Made by a program: the position numbers and the translations under genes. Below are positions 1 through 8,034 of a DNA stretch of 64,000 nt, piece by piece (within the stretch, counting starts at the first letter, position 1; each line of letters starts with the position of its first letter). The DNA is from FEN-299 sp963717945 (GTDB lineage Bacteria; Acidobacteriota; Vicinamibacteria; Vicinamibacterales; Fen-181), in contig CAVQXT010000003.1 of the NCBI GenBank assembly GCA_963717945.1, positions 1,116,001 to 1,180,000 on the forward strand, read 5' to 3'. The notes beneath the pieces were generated by a model. The model was not told the origin of the DNA and made no database searches. It worked only from the letters and a program-made list of their open reading frames with translations.

Positions 1-129
1 GGCCACGAGCGCGGCCAGCTCCGCGACGTCGAGCACGCGCGGCCCGATGGCTAGCGAGGCGGGCCTCGGACCGTCGAGCATGCCCGCCTCGCTGGCCCTG
101 GGAGCCCTGTTGGACCGGCGATCGCTCAC
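1..129 (-). CDS. Partial unidentified protein, N-terminus only (runs off window start)
   Basis: An open frame begins with GTG at 127-129 and stays open to the window edge (43 codons visible). An in-frame ATG at 79-81 is an alternative start. The visible peptide contains GPRVLDVAELAAL, which I do not recognise. The main support is a TATACT hexamer six bases upstream of the GTG, the same arrangement seen at other starts in this window. The product cannot be named from so little sequence, and the call may be wrong. Confidence 0.35.
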   Translation of the reverse strand, partial: MSDRRSNRAPRASEAGMLDGPRPASLAIGPRVLDVAELAALVA

Positions 130-135
130 CCTACA

Positions 136-141
136 AGTATA
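136..141 (-). promoter_or_regulatory. -10-like hexamer TATACT, six nt before a GTG start
   Basis: On the minus strand TATACT is followed by six bases and then GTG. Transcription would begin at or next to the start codon, giving a leaderless message. No good -35 is visible. Confidence 0.35.
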
Positions 142-198
142 CCGTGCGCGCCGGGCCCGGCCTACCTGGAGAGCAGGGCTGAAGACTCGCTCTGCGCA

Positions 199-870
199 CT
201 ACTTCACGAAGATGAGGAAGAACTGGAAGGGGAGGAACGTCTCCCGCTTGAGCAGGCGGAGCCCGGCCTGCTCGGCCGCGGCGATGATCGTCGCGGGATC
301 CGGGCGGCCGCCGTCCGGGCCCGGCCCGCCGCCCTCCTTCTTGTAGTCGATGATGCCGACGCGGCCGCCCGGGCGCAATGCCTCCCGCAGGTTCTGCAGG
401 AACAGCACCGGGTTGCCGTACTGGATCTCCTGGTAGGTCTCGAGGATGATCGCCGCGTCCACGGAACCGGCCGGCAGCATCGGGTCGGTGCTGGTGCCCT
501 GCTGGAACCGCACGTTGTTGATGTCCTTCGCCACGTCCTTCGCCACCCGCCGCCGGATCGCCTCGAGCATGGCCGGCTGCACGTCCTCGGCCCACACGAC
601 CCCGTGCGGCCCGACGCGCCTCGACAGGCGCACCGTGAAGTAGCCGCCGCCGGCCCCGATGTCGGCCACCTTCGACCCGTCTGCGATTCCCAGCGCGTCC
701 ATGATCTGGTCGGGCTTCTGCCAGATGTCGCGGTCGGGGCTCTCGAGCAGGCCGAGGTCGGTCGGCGGAAACAGCGTGTGGCGGCCGGCCGTGCCGGTGG
801 TCTGGGCCGCGCCCGGACCGGCGGCCGCCGCGAGCAGGATCAGCGCGACGAGCAGACGATGGATGCTCAT
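199..870 (-). CDS. Secreted class I SAM-dependent methyltransferase
   Basis: This encodes 223 residues. The first 23 form a classical signal peptide (hydrophobic run, then AGPGAAQ). A Rossmann methyltransferase core follows: motif I VADIGAGGGYF lies at about residues 68-78, an acidic VWAEDVQ about 25 residues on, and a GGRVGIIDYKK strand near the C-terminus. The start is fixed by an ATGA overlap with the aspartase stop at 867-870, so the two are translationally coupled. The family normally methylates small molecules or proteins using cytosolic SAM, so an exported copy is odd. It may instead be membrane-anchored, or work in a compartment where SAM is not obviously supplied. Substrate unknown. 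Confidence 0.85.
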   Translation of the reverse strand: MSIHRLLVALILLAAAAGPGAAQTTGTAGRHTLFPPTDLGLLESPDRDIWQKPDQIMDALGIADGSKVADIGAGGGYFTVRLSRRVGPHGVVWAEDVQPAMLEAIRRRVAKDVAKDINNVRFQQGTSTDPMLPAGSVDAAIILETYQEIQYGNPVLFLQNLREALRPGGRVGIIDYKKEGGGPGPDGGRPDPATIIAAAEQAGLRLLKRETFLPFQFFLIFVK

Positions 871-2270
871 GGGTGTTTCCCGGCCACGCCCGGCCGGGTC
901 ATCGCCTCTGGGGAGAGGATCCGGTCGAGCGCCGAGCCGTCGAGGAGCCGCCGTTCGAGCACGAGGTCGCGGATCGACCGGCCCGTCCTCACCGCCTCCT
1001 TCGCGATCTCCGCGGTCGCGGCGTAGCCGATGTAGGGGCTGAGCGCGGTGGCGACGGCCGTGCTGCGGTCGAGCAGCTCGCGGCAGCGGTCCGCGTCCAC
1101 GTCGATGCCCTCGACCGTGCGTTCGCGGAAGGCCTTCATCGCCTCCCGGAGAATCGTCACCTCGTGCATGATATTCCAGGCCATGACCGGCATCATCACG
1201 TTCAGTTCGAGCTGACCCGCCTCCGCTGCGGCGGCCACCGTCACGTCGCACCCGATCACCTGGAAGCAGACCTGGTTCACCATCTCGGGCACCGAGGGGT
1301 TCACCTTGCCGGGCATGATCGACGACCCGGGCTGCACCGCCGGCAGCACGATCTCGGCCAGGCCCGCCCGCGGCCCCATGCTCAGCAGGCGAAGGTCGCT
1401 CGCGATCTTGCCCAGCTCGACGGCCAGCCGGCGCAGCGCGCCCGAGAAGGTCACGATATCGCCCATGCTCTGGGTGACGCGGAAGGGGCTGGCCGCGGGC
1501 CTCAGCGGAAGTCCGGTCCACTGCCGGAGCCGCGCGATCGCCCGCTCGACGAACACGGGCTCCGCGTCGAGGCCGGTGCCGACCGCCGTCGCCCCCAGAT
1601 TCAGCTCGCGCAGGCCCTCCGCGCTTCGCTCGATCTCGTCCGCCGCCCGGTCCAGGCACGCCTGGTAGCCGCCGAACTCCTGGCCGACGGTGATCGGCAC
1701 GGCGTCCTGCAGGTGCGTCCGGCCGACCTTGACGACACCGGCAAACGCCGCCGCCTTCTGTCCGAACGCGTCCGCCAGGCCGCGGGCCGACGCCACGAGC
1801 GGCCCGAGGCCCACGAGCAGCGCCAGCCGCACGGAGGTCGGGAAGACGTCGTTGGTGGACTGCCCCCGGTTGACGTGGTCGTTCGGGTGGATCAGATCGT
1901 AGACACCGCGCGGCCGGCCGAGCAATTCGGCCGCCCGGTTGGCGAGCACCTCGTTCGCGTTCATGTTGTGCGACGTGCCCGCGCCCGCCTGGTAGACGTC
2001 CACGATGAACTGGTCGCGCAAGGCCCCGCCGAGCACCTCGTCGGCGGCCTGGCAGATCGCCGCGCCGACCTCGACCGAGAGCCGCCCCAGCTCCGTGTTC
2101 GCCTCGGCGGCGGCCTTCTTGACGAGGATGGTCGCGGTGACCAGCTCTGCGGGCATCCGCAGGCCGCTGATCGGGAAGTTCTCAGCCGCCCGCAAGGTCT
2201 GGATCCCGTAGTAGGCGTCGGCGGGAACCCGCCGCTCTCCGAGCGGGTCGCGTTCGGTGCGGTCGCTCAT
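867..2270 (-). CDS. aspA: Aspartate ammonia-lyase (aspartase)
   Basis: This is a 467-residue member of the aspartase/fumarase superfamily. It begins with the typical aspartase N-terminus (PADAYYGIQTLRAAENF) and has TSHNMNANE at about 99-107, GRTHLQDAVP at about 183-192 and the flexible signature loop GSSIMPGKVNP at about 315-325. VPEMVNQVCF after the loop matches aspartase; class II fumarase has CEALTMV there. It should deaminate L-aspartate to fumarate plus ammonia. It is divergent from a class I fumarase 70 bp away, and a secreted asparaginase and a malate-dehydrogenase-like enzyme lie further on, so a catabolic Asn-Asp-fumarate-malate route is plausible. Its stop overlaps the methyltransferase start. 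Confidence 0.93.
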   Translation of the reverse strand: MSDRTERDPLGERRVPADAYYGIQTLRAAENFPISGLRMPAELVTATILVKKAAAEANTELGRLSVEVGAAICQAADEVLGGALRDQFIVDVYQAGAGTSHNMNANEVLANRAAELLGRPRGVYDLIHPNDHVNRGQSTNDVFPTSVRLALLVGLGPLVASARGLADAFGQKAAAFAGVVKVGRTHLQDAVPITVGQEFGGYQACLDRAADEIERSAEGLRELNLGATAVGTGLDAEPVFVERAIARLRQWTGLPLRPAASPFRVTQSMGDIVTFSGALRRLAVELGKIASDLRLLSMGPRAGLAEIVLPAVQPGSSIMPGKVNPSVPEMVNQVCFQVIGCDVTVAAAAEAGQLELNVMMPVMAWNIMHEVTILREAMKAFRERTVEGIDVDADRCRELLDRSTAVATALSPYIGYAATAEIAKEAVRTGRSIRDLVLERRLLDGSALDRILSPEAMTRPGVAGKHP

Positions 2271-2328
2271 CGGACTCCGCCTGCCGGGACACGGCCGGCC
2301 TCGCCTGCGCGGCGTGTGGGGAGTGGTT

Positions 2329-2334
2329 TATACT
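2329..2334 (+). promoter_or_regulatory. -10-like TATACT seven nt before the fumarase ATG
   Basis: TATACT lies in the short intergenic gap and is followed by seven bases and then ATG, with no Shine-Dalgarno between. The arrangement suggests a leaderless fumarase transcript. Confidence 0.4.
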
Positions 2335-2341
2335 GCACCCC

Positions 2342-3856
2342 ATGTTACCAGCATTCTTCGGCAGCATTCTCGAGCTCGTCATCAAGACGTCCACCGACCT
2401 CCCGCCCGACGTGCGCGCCGCCGTGACCGCCGCGCTCGGGGGCGAGCCCGCGGGTACCCAGTCCTCGCAGGCCCTGACCATCATCGCCGAGAACATCGAC
2501 CAGGCCGCGGAGGGCGAAGGCGCCATCTGCCAGGATACCGGCCTGCCGACGTTCGAGATCAAGGTGCCCGTCGGCGCCAACCAGATCTGGATGGTGCAGC
2601 AGATCCGCGAGGCCCTCGCCGAGGCCACGCGGCGCGGCAAGCTGCGCCCGAATTCCGTCGATTCGGTGACCGGCAAGAACTCGGGGAACAACCTCGGCCC
2701 CGGCTCGCCCGCGATCCACTTCGAGCAGTGGGACCGCGACGAAGTCGAGGTGCGCCTGGTCCTCAAGGGCGGCGGCTGCGAGAACACCAACATCCAGTAC
2801 TCGGTGCCGTGCGAGCTGCCCAATCTCGGACGCGCCGACCGCGACCTCGAAGGGGTCCGCAAGTGCATCCTGCACGCCGTCTGGCAGGCCCAGGGCAAGG
2901 GGTGCAGCCCGGGCGCCATCGGCGTCTGCATCGGGGGCGACCGCGCGGGCGGCTACCTGCACGCCAAACGGCAGCTGTTCAGGACGCTCGACGACGTGAA
3001 TCCCGACCCGGCGCTCGCGGAGCTGGAAGCGACAATCATGCGGACGGTCAACGTGCTCGGCGTCGGCACGATGGGATTCGGCGGGACGACCACGCTCATC
3101 GGCTGCAAGATCGGCGCGCTCAACCGCCTGCCCGCCTGCTTCTTCGTGTCGGTCGCCTACGATTGCTGGGCGTTCCGGCGGCTCGGCGTGGTGCTCGACG
3201 CCAAGGACGGGTCGATCAAGAAGTGGCTCTACCGCGACCCGTCGCACCCGGTGGTGCCGATGCTCGACCAGGCCGGGTTCAGGCGCACCGGCCGCGAGGT
3301 GACACTCGCCCCGCCGATCACCGACGAGCAGATCCGATCGCTGAAGGTCGGTGACGTCGTCCTGCTCAACGGCGAGATGCATACCGGCCGCGACTCGGTG
3401 CACTCCTACCTGATGAAGCACGACCCGCCGGTCGACCTCCACGGCGGCGTGCTCTACCACTGCGGCCCGGTCATCCTGAAAGACGGCGAGGGCTGGAAGA
3501 TGATGGCCGCCGGCCCGACCACCAGCGCCCGCGAGGAGCCCTACCAGGCCGACGTCATCCGCAAGTGCGGCATCCGCGTCGTCATCGGCAAGGGCGGAAT
3601 GGGCGCCAAGACGCTGGCCGGGCTGAAGGAGTCCGGCGCCGTCTATGTGAGCGCCATCGGCGGCGCCGCGCAGTTCTACGCGAAGTGCGTCGAGCAGGTG
3701 ACCGGCGTGTCGCTGCTGGAGTTCGGCGTGCCCGAGGCCATGTGGCACCTGCAGGTCAGAGACTTCCCGGTCATCGTGACGATGGACTCGCACGGCAACA
3801 GCCTGCACAAGGACGTCGAGGCCGAATCGGCGAAGCAGCTGGCGACGCTCGCGTAG
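2342..3856 (+). CDS. fumA: Fumarate hydratase, class I (iron-sulfur, alpha and beta domains fused)
   Basis: The protein has 504 residues. The N-terminal half carries class I fumarase alpha-domain motifs, including GAICQDTGLPTFE with a Cys at about 63, a likely [4Fe-4S] ligand, and a CSPGAIGVCIGGDR stretch. The C-terminal third is the beta domain, with GPTTSARE and VIGKGGMGAKT. Length fits the fused one-chain type. The reaction is reversible hydration of fumarate to malate in the cytoplasm. The gene is divergent from aspartase, so the product of one enzyme is the substrate of the other. The start is the first ATG and no ribosome-binding site precedes it. Confidence 0.93.
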   Translation: MLPAFFGSILELVIKTSTDLPPDVRAAVTAALGGEPAGTQSSQALTIIAENIDQAAEGEGAICQDTGLPTFEIKVPVGANQIWMVQQIREALAEATRRGKLRPNSVDSVTGKNSGNNLGPGSPAIHFEQWDRDEVEVRLVLKGGGCENTNIQYSVPCELPNLGRADRDLEGVRKCILHAVWQAQGKGCSPGAIGVCIGGDRAGGYLHAKRQLFRTLDDVNPDPALAELEATIMRTVNVLGVGTMGFGGTTTLIGCKIGALNRLPACFFVSVAYDCWAFRRLGVVLDAKDGSIKKWLYRDPSHPVVPMLDQAGFRRTGREVTLAPPITDEQIRSLKVGDVVLLNGEMHTGRDSVHSYLMKHDPPVDLHGGVLYHCGPVILKDGEGWKMMAAGPTTSAREEPYQADVIRKCGIRVVIGKGGMGAKTLAGLKESGAVYVSAIGGAAQFYAKCVEQVTGVSLLEFGVPEAMWHLQVRDFPVIVTMDSHGNSLHKDVEAESAKQLATLA

Positions 3857-3862
3857 CGAGAA

Positions 3863-3902
3863 TCGGGATCGGGGATCAGGGTTCGGGGGTCGGGGATCAG
3901 GG
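3863..3902. repeat. Short G-rich degenerate direct repeat
   Basis: TCGGGGATCAGGG occurs twice, 21 bp apart, inside a G-rich run just after the fumarase stop. The rest of 3857-4093 holds an AT-rich patch near 3970-4000 and the promoter of the next gene; no gene is visible there. Confidence 0.5.
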
Positions 3903-4038
3903 AAGAGGCGCAAGGAGCGCTCCCTGCCATCCCGACCCCCTGGCTTCCGCCGGCCGTCAGACCGCCACTTCAAGTTAACTCCTTTAAAATAAACATCTTG
4001 CATGGCCCAGCGAGCCGCTTGTTCTCGCGGCGTCTGCC

Positions 4039-4067
4039 TTGTGCCTGCCGGGTGGAGCCGATATAAT
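4039..4067 (+). promoter_or_regulatory. Sigma-70-type promoter of the A-type Fe-S carrier gene
   Basis: TTGTGC at 4039-4044, a 17-bp spacer and a perfect TATAAT at 4062-4067 precede the gene. The expected start near 4074 would exclude the upstream in-frame GTG at 4070 and support ATG at 4094. Confidence 0.6.
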
Positions 4068-4093
4068 CGGTGAAAGGAGACCCCCAACACCAC

Positions 4094-4462
4094 ATGACTA
4101 CTACCACTGTCACCGAGTCGATCATCAACGTGTCGCCCGCGGCAGCGGCGAAGATCACGGCGTTGCTGGCCGAAGAGAAGAAGCAGGACTCCGGCCTTCG
4201 CGTTTTCGTGCAGGGCGGCGGCTGCTCGGGATTCCAGTACGGCCTGATGATCGAGGACGGCCCCGGGGCCACCGACACGGTCATCGAGTCGAGCGGCGTG
4301 AAGCTCTACGTCGATCCGATCAGCGTCCGGTACCTCAAGGGCGCGCAGGTGGATTTCGTCGACAACGTGGCCGGCGGCGGGTTCACCATCCACAACCCCA
4401 ATGCCGTGACGACGTGCGGGTGCGGCCAGTCGTTCACCGTGGACGACGAGGGCGGTCACTGA
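4094..4462 (+). CDS. erpA: A-type iron-sulfur cluster carrier (ErpA/IscA family)
   Basis: This is a 122-residue HesB/IscA-fold protein. The three cluster-binding cysteines are visible: one in GGGCSGFQYG and two in TTCGCGQSF. It should accept a Fe-S cluster from the assembly machinery and pass it to apo-targets; the [4Fe-4S] fumarase just upstream is a natural client. AAGGAGA at 4074-4080 precedes ATG 4094 by 13 bases, a little long. The next gene starts 64 bp downstream and encodes a Fur-like protein, so iron appears to be a shared theme. ErpA, IscA and SufA cannot be told apart on sequence alone. Confidence 0.9.
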   Translation: MTTTTVTESIINVSPAAAAKITALLAEEKKQDSGLRVFVQGGGCSGFQYGLMIEDGPGATDTVIESSGVKLYVDPISVRYLKGAQVDFVDNVAGGGFTIHNPNAVTTCGCGQSFTVDDEGGH

Positions 4463-4526
4463 TCCGGGCCGGGGCGGGCGCGGCCTCGGGCCGGACGAAA
4501 TTCAGCGGACTCGGACCGAAACAGCC

Positions 4527-5501
4527 ATGGCCCACGCCCTGACCGATGTCGACAGCCTGCGTCCCGCCGGGAGCAAGCGCTCCAGCAAGCGGGAGTCCAT
4601 CCTCGACGTCTTTCTTCGGCACGAGGGGCACCTGAGCGCGGACGATCTGTACGACCTCGTCCGCCGGGACGATCGGCAGATCAGCCGGGCGACCGTCTAC
4701 CGCGCGCTGCAGTGGATGGTGGAGGCGGGGATCGCCCGCAAGGTGGACTTCGGCGAGGGGCGGTTCCGCTTCGAGCACTCGTACCGGCACCCGCGGCATT
4801 TTCACCTCATCTGCCAGTCCTGCAACCGCTCGGCGGAATTCCTCAGCTCGGACATCGAGGCGCTCATCGAGGAGATCGCGGCGGCCAGGGATTTCTCGGC
4901 GCGGCAGAGCGTGCTGCAGATTTACGGCACCTGCGGGGAGTGCCGCACCGGGCGGGCCGAGGCTCCCGACGCGGTGACGAGCGAGCTGCTGTTCGCGCGC
5001 GACGCGATGCGCATCGCGATCGCGACCGAGCGCTCCGGGTTCGACTTCTACATCCGCGCCGGCCGCGCGGCGGCCGACGCGCGCATCAAGGCCGTGTTCC
5101 AGCGGCTGGCCGACGGCGAGCGCGGGCACCTGGCGGCCGTCGAGCAGCGCTACCAGCGGCTGCTGGCGCAGGACCCGCGGCTCGAGTCGCGACCCACGTT
5201 CCTGTTCTTCAAGGGGGCGGCCAACGGCCTGTTCGCGGCCGGCGCCGAGCAGGTGGCGCGCGGCCCCGCCCCCGAGCAAGCGCTGATGATCGCCATCCGG
5301 TGCGAGCGGGCTTCGCACCGGTTCTTCAAACGGTATGGCGAGCGGTTCGAGGACCCGGACGACCAGCGGCTCTTCCTCGAGTTCGCGGGCGAAGAGCGGG
5401 CCCACCTGGAACTGCTCATTCGCGAATACCGCGCGCACAGCCGGCGGCGGCGCCCCCGACGGCCGGCCCGCGCGCCGCGGCGCACCAGGGTCGAGGCGTG
5501 A
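4527..5501 (+). CDS. Fusion of a Fur/PerR-family regulator and a rubrerythrin/ferritin-like diiron domain
   Basis: The protein has 324 residues. Residues about 20-148 are Fur-like: a winged helix (SADDLYDLVRRDDRQISRAT), a His-rich HPRHFHLIC segment and two cysteine pairs (CQSC, CGEC) that would bind structural zinc. Residues about 150-305 form a four-helix ferritin-like domain. It has two glutamates (in ATERSGFDF and IRCERASH) and two ExxH motifs (GERGHL, GEERAHL), the full diiron ligand set. A basic tail follows. Fur and rubrerythrin genes are often neighbours in peroxide or iron regulons; here they are one chain, suggesting one protein that senses and stores iron or reduces peroxide. The stop overlaps the next gene by GTGA. 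Confidence 0.88.
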   Translation: MAHALTDVDSLRPAGSKRSSKRESILDVFLRHEGHLSADDLYDLVRRDDRQISRATVYRALQWMVEAGIARKVDFGEGRFRFEHSYRHPRHFHLICQSCNRSAEFLSSDIEALIEEIAAARDFSARQSVLQIYGTCGECRTGRAEAPDAVTSELLFARDAMRIAIATERSGFDFYIRAGRAAADARIKAVFQRLADGERGHLAAVEQRYQRLLAQDPRLESRPTFLFFKGAANGLFAAGAEQVARGPAPEQALMIAIRCERASHRFFKRYGERFEDPDDQRLFLEFAGEERAHLELLIREYRAHSRRRRPRRPARAPRRTRVEA

Positions 5502-6331
5502 TCGATCTCCACCTCCATACGACTGCGTCCGACGGCCGCTCGTCGCCCCGGCAGGTCGTGCAGGCCGCCCGGCTGGCGGGCATCCGCGTCCTCGCCGTCA
5601 CCGACCACGACACGGTGGCCGGCCTCGATCTCACCTCCGCCGGCTGCGCCGAGGCCGGGATCGAATGGGTGCCCGGCGTCGAGATCACCTCGATGCAGGA
5701 CGAGGTGGACGTGCACGTGCTCGGCTACTTCGTCGACCACAGGTCGCCCGTCCTCTCGGCATTCCTGGAGGAGCAGGCGGCCGACCGGGTGCGGCGCATC
5801 CGCGAGATGATCGGGAAGCTCAGGTCGCTCGGCGTCCGCCTGGACGACGACGCCGTCTTCGAGGGGAACGGGGACCGTGCGGGCGGGTGGGTCGGACGGC
5901 CGCTGCTCGCGCGGGCGCTGGTGCGCCAGCAGGTCGTGCGGTCGACCCGCGAGGCGTTCGAGAAGTATCTGTCGGCAACCGGCGCGGCCTGGGTCCCGCG
6001 GCGCGCCCCGTCTCCCGCCGAGGTGATCGCCCTCGTGCACCGCGCGGGCGGGCTCGCCTCGCTCGCGCATCCCGGGCACATGGGCCACGACGAGTGGATC
6101 CCGTCGATGGCGGCGGCCGGCCTGGACGCGCTCGAAGTCTATTACCCCGAGCACTCGCCGCAGATCACCACGCACTACCGTGTCCTGGCCGAGCGGCTCG
6201 GCCTCTCGCTGAGCGGGGGATCCGACTATCACGGCGACCCGGCATACGGCCCGGCCAGGCCCGGGTCGGTCTCACTGCCGGTCGAGGCCTTCGAGGGGCT
6301 CAAGCGCAGGCTGGACGGCGCGACGAGCTAG
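5498..6331 (+). CDS. PHP-domain phosphoesterase (TrpH/RNase AM-like)
   Basis: This is a 277-residue PHP-superfamily protein. The metal-binding motifs appear in order: DLHLHTTASDG at the N-terminus, VTDHDTVAG, GVEIT, LAHPGH and a C-terminal GGSDYHG. Relatives hydrolyse nucleoside 3',5'-bisphosphates or act as 5'-3' exonucleases on short RNAs. It starts at GTG 5498 and overlaps the Fur-ferritin stop by four bases, so it is co-translated with it. The next gene begins 12 bases downstream, forming a three-gene unit. Confidence 0.88.
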   Translation: MIDLHLHTTASDGRSSPRQVVQAARLAGIRVLAVTDHDTVAGLDLTSAGCAEAGIEWVPGVEITSMQDEVDVHVLGYFVDHRSPVLSAFLEEQAADRVRRIREMIGKLRSLGVRLDDDAVFEGNGDRAGGWVGRPLLARALVRQQVVRSTREAFEKYLSATGAAWVPRRAPSPAEVIALVHRAGGLASLAHPGHMGHDEWIPSMAAAGLDALEVYYPEHSPQITTHYRVLAERLGLSLSGGSDYHGDPAYGPARPGSVSLPVEAFEGLKRRLDGATS

Positions 6332-6343
6332 GGAGCGACACCC

Positions 6344-7048
6344 TTGCCCCTGGTCGACGTCCGGTCGGTCGTCAAGAACCACGGCGGTCTTCGTCCGTTC
6401 CGCTTGCGCGAGCTGTCGGTCGAGGCCGGCGAGGTGGTGGCGATCGCCGGGCCTGACCAACAGGCCGCCGCGGTGCTCACCGACCTCCTGACCGGGACGA
6501 CGCTGCCCGACGAGGGCGAGATCTTTGTGGCCGGCTGTTCGACCGCCTCGCTTCGAACGCCCGACGAGTGGCTGGCGTCGCTCGAACGCTTCGGCCTCGT
6601 CAACCCGCGCACGGTGCTGCTCGACCAGTTGACGATCGCGCAGAATCTCGCCATCGCACACACGCTCGACGTGGATCCGATGTCGACCGAGATCAGGGAC
6701 CGGGCCGCGCGCATGGCGGCGGAGGTCGGCATCGACCCGTCGGCTCTCGACCAGTCGCTGTCGGCGGGCTCGGCGCTGACGCACTTTCGCGTCCGCGTCG
6801 GCCGCGCGCTGGCGCACGACCCACCCATCCTCGTGATCGAACATCCCAGCCTCGGCCTCGAGCGCCGCGACGTGCCCGACGCCGCCCGTCTCATCCGGCG
6901 CGTCGGCGAGAGCCGGCGTCTTGCGTCCATCGTGGTGAGCGCGGACCCCGAGGTGCTCCGCAGGTCGGCCACCCGCGCGTTGACCTGGCGGCCGGAGACG
7001 GGCGAGCTGATTCGGGCGACGCGGTGGTCACGATGGCTTCGACGGTAA
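6344..7048 (+). CDS. Degenerate ABC-type ATP-binding protein
   Basis: This 234-residue protein has the overall layout of an ABC nucleotide-binding domain. It has an N-terminal beta sheet, a Walker-A position at about 36-43 reading GPDQQAAA, an LSAGSALTHFRVRVGRAL helix in place of LSGGQ, and LVIEHPSLGLE in place of the Walker B LLLDEP. The invariant Walker A Gly-Lys-Ser/Thr and the catalytic Asp-Glu are gone, so ATP hydrolysis is unlikely. It starts with TTG at 6344, eight bases after AGGGAG, right behind the PHP gene. Its role is unknown; it may be a regulatory or structural partner of a true transporter encoded elsewhere. Confidence 0.7.
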   Translation: MPLVDVRSVVKNHGGLRPFRLRELSVEAGEVVAIAGPDQQAAAVLTDLLTGTTLPDEGEIFVAGCSTASLRTPDEWLASLERFGLVNPRTVLLDQLTIAQNLAIAHTLDVDPMSTEIRDRAARMAAEVGIDPSALDQSLSAGSALTHFRVRVGRALAHDPPILVIEHPSLGLERRDVPDAARLIRRVGESRRLASIVVSADPEVLRRSATRALTWRPETGELIRATRWSRWLRR

Positions 7049-7120
7049 GGGGTTGCGCTGTCGCCGGAACTTGGTATTTTGTAGGTAGTCCCTGACGGGA
7101 CACGACGTGAGGAGAGTCGT

Positions 7121-7324
7121 ATGCCGAGCGGAATGATCAAGCGACTGGTGCGCGATCGAGGGTTTGGCTTCATCCGCGACGATGCCGGCCAGGAATGGTT
7201 CTTCCACCGCAGCGCCGTGGCGGAGGGCGTCTTCGACGAGCTGGCCGAGGGCCAGCGGGTCAGCTTCGACGAGGAGGAATCGGCCAAGGGACCGAGAGCG
7301 GGGAACGTTCGCGCCGAGGGGTGA
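7121..7324 (+). CDS. Cold-shock domain protein
   Basis: This is a 67-residue single-domain CSD protein. The RNA-binding motifs are clear: RGFGFIRDD (RNP1) and EWFFHRSAV (RNP2), ending with ESAKGPRAGNVR. GAGGAGAG stands just before ATG. A small hairpin (GTCCC, TGAC, GGGAC) lies in the leader around 7088-7101. A second, similar gene lies inverted at 8223-8429, and the two flank the selenocysteine tRNA. Confidence 0.93.
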   Translation: MPSGMIKRLVRDRGFGFIRDDAGQEWFFHRSAVAEGVFDELAEGQRVSFDEEESAKGPRAGNVRAEG

Positions 7325-7478
7325 GGCGGAGGAACATTCCGCAAGTCCCGCTGCTGGGGGCTTCTTGCTACGATGCCGCCCCGTGGGCACCCGACTCGCA
7401 CCCGGTAAGGACGTCTACGAAAATATTAGTAGAACGCCTACTTGCGCCTGAAGTATCGGTCCCATACGACGAGCGCAG

Positions 7479-7766
7479 TCAGCCCCGACGTTTGGCGAGA
7501 GCGTGGAGACGCTGGCCGTCTCGTTCGACCAACGCCATCTTCTTCGCGCGAGACCATCGCTTGATCTGGGCTTCGCGCTTCCGGGCGGCCGGCCACGACT
7601 CATGGGTTTCTGAGTACACCATGCGAACGGGCAACCGCGCAGCGGTGTATTCCGCACCGTGTCCTTCGTTATGGGCCCGTTCGCGCTCGCGTAGGTCAGA
7701 CGTGGAGCCGACGTAGAAGGTGGCGTCAGAACAGACGACGATGTAGACGAAGCAGGGACTTGTGAC
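7479..7766 (-). pseudogene. GIY-YIG nuclease-superfamily protein without a recognisable start codon
   Basis: Reading the minus strand gives CFVYIVVCSDATFYVGSTSD, then DLRERERAHNEGHGAEYTA, a tract around RMVYSETHES, and a C-terminus ending KALAKRRG-like and TGA. These are the hallmarks of the short (about 90 aa) GIY-YIG/UPF0213-type proteins. The frame stays open upstream only to a TGA and holds no ATG, GTG or TTG before the conserved core. Either the start was lost or a non-standard codon is used. The 5' boundary given is where the conserved fold begins. Confidence 0.6.
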
Positions 7767-7938
7767 AGACGCCGATGTCTTGCCCTTCGAGCTTCCCGTC
7801 CGCTCGCGTGTGCACGTGCGCTCGCTCGGGGTCGCTCAGGGCCATTCGCCTCGGCCCGTCTGTCCGGTGACCCTCGCACGCACGAGTCGAGTGGCTTGCC
7901 ATGAGCGAGGCCCAGTACGTTGCACGGGCCGAGTCGAA

Positions 7939-8034
7939 TGGCGGAAGCGCCTGGGAGTCGAACCCAGCCCCCCCGCCAAGCAGGGGGCGACCGATTTTGA
8001 AGACCGGGAGGGCCACCGGGCCCCGTTCGCTTCC
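7939..8034 (-). tRNA. selC: tRNA-Sec (anticodon TCA)
   Basis: The minus strand folds as a 96-nt tRNA with an eight-base acceptor (GGAAGCGA with GCGCTTCC; the innermost pair is mismatched). It has a long D arm, anticodon loop CTTCAAA with TCA (complement at 7998-8000), and a very long variable arm (GGTCGCCCC to GGGGG). A T-arm CTGGG-TTCGACT-CCCAG follows, then discriminator G and an encoded CCA. Length, GGAAG start and UCA anticodon match selC. The organism therefore probably decodes UGA as selenocysteine, although selA, selB and selD are not in this window. Confidence 0.93.

Noticed and set aside
867..2270. Class II fumarase (FumC) assignment
   Set aside because: The residues after the GSSIMPGKVNP loop (VPEMVNQVCF) and the N-terminus are aspartase-type, and a separate class I fumarase is next door.
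4070..4093. Upstream GTG start for the Fe-S carrier
   Set aside because: It lies directly after a perfect -10 and would precede the expected transcription start; ATG 4094 has a Shine-Dalgarno and matches the family's N-terminus.
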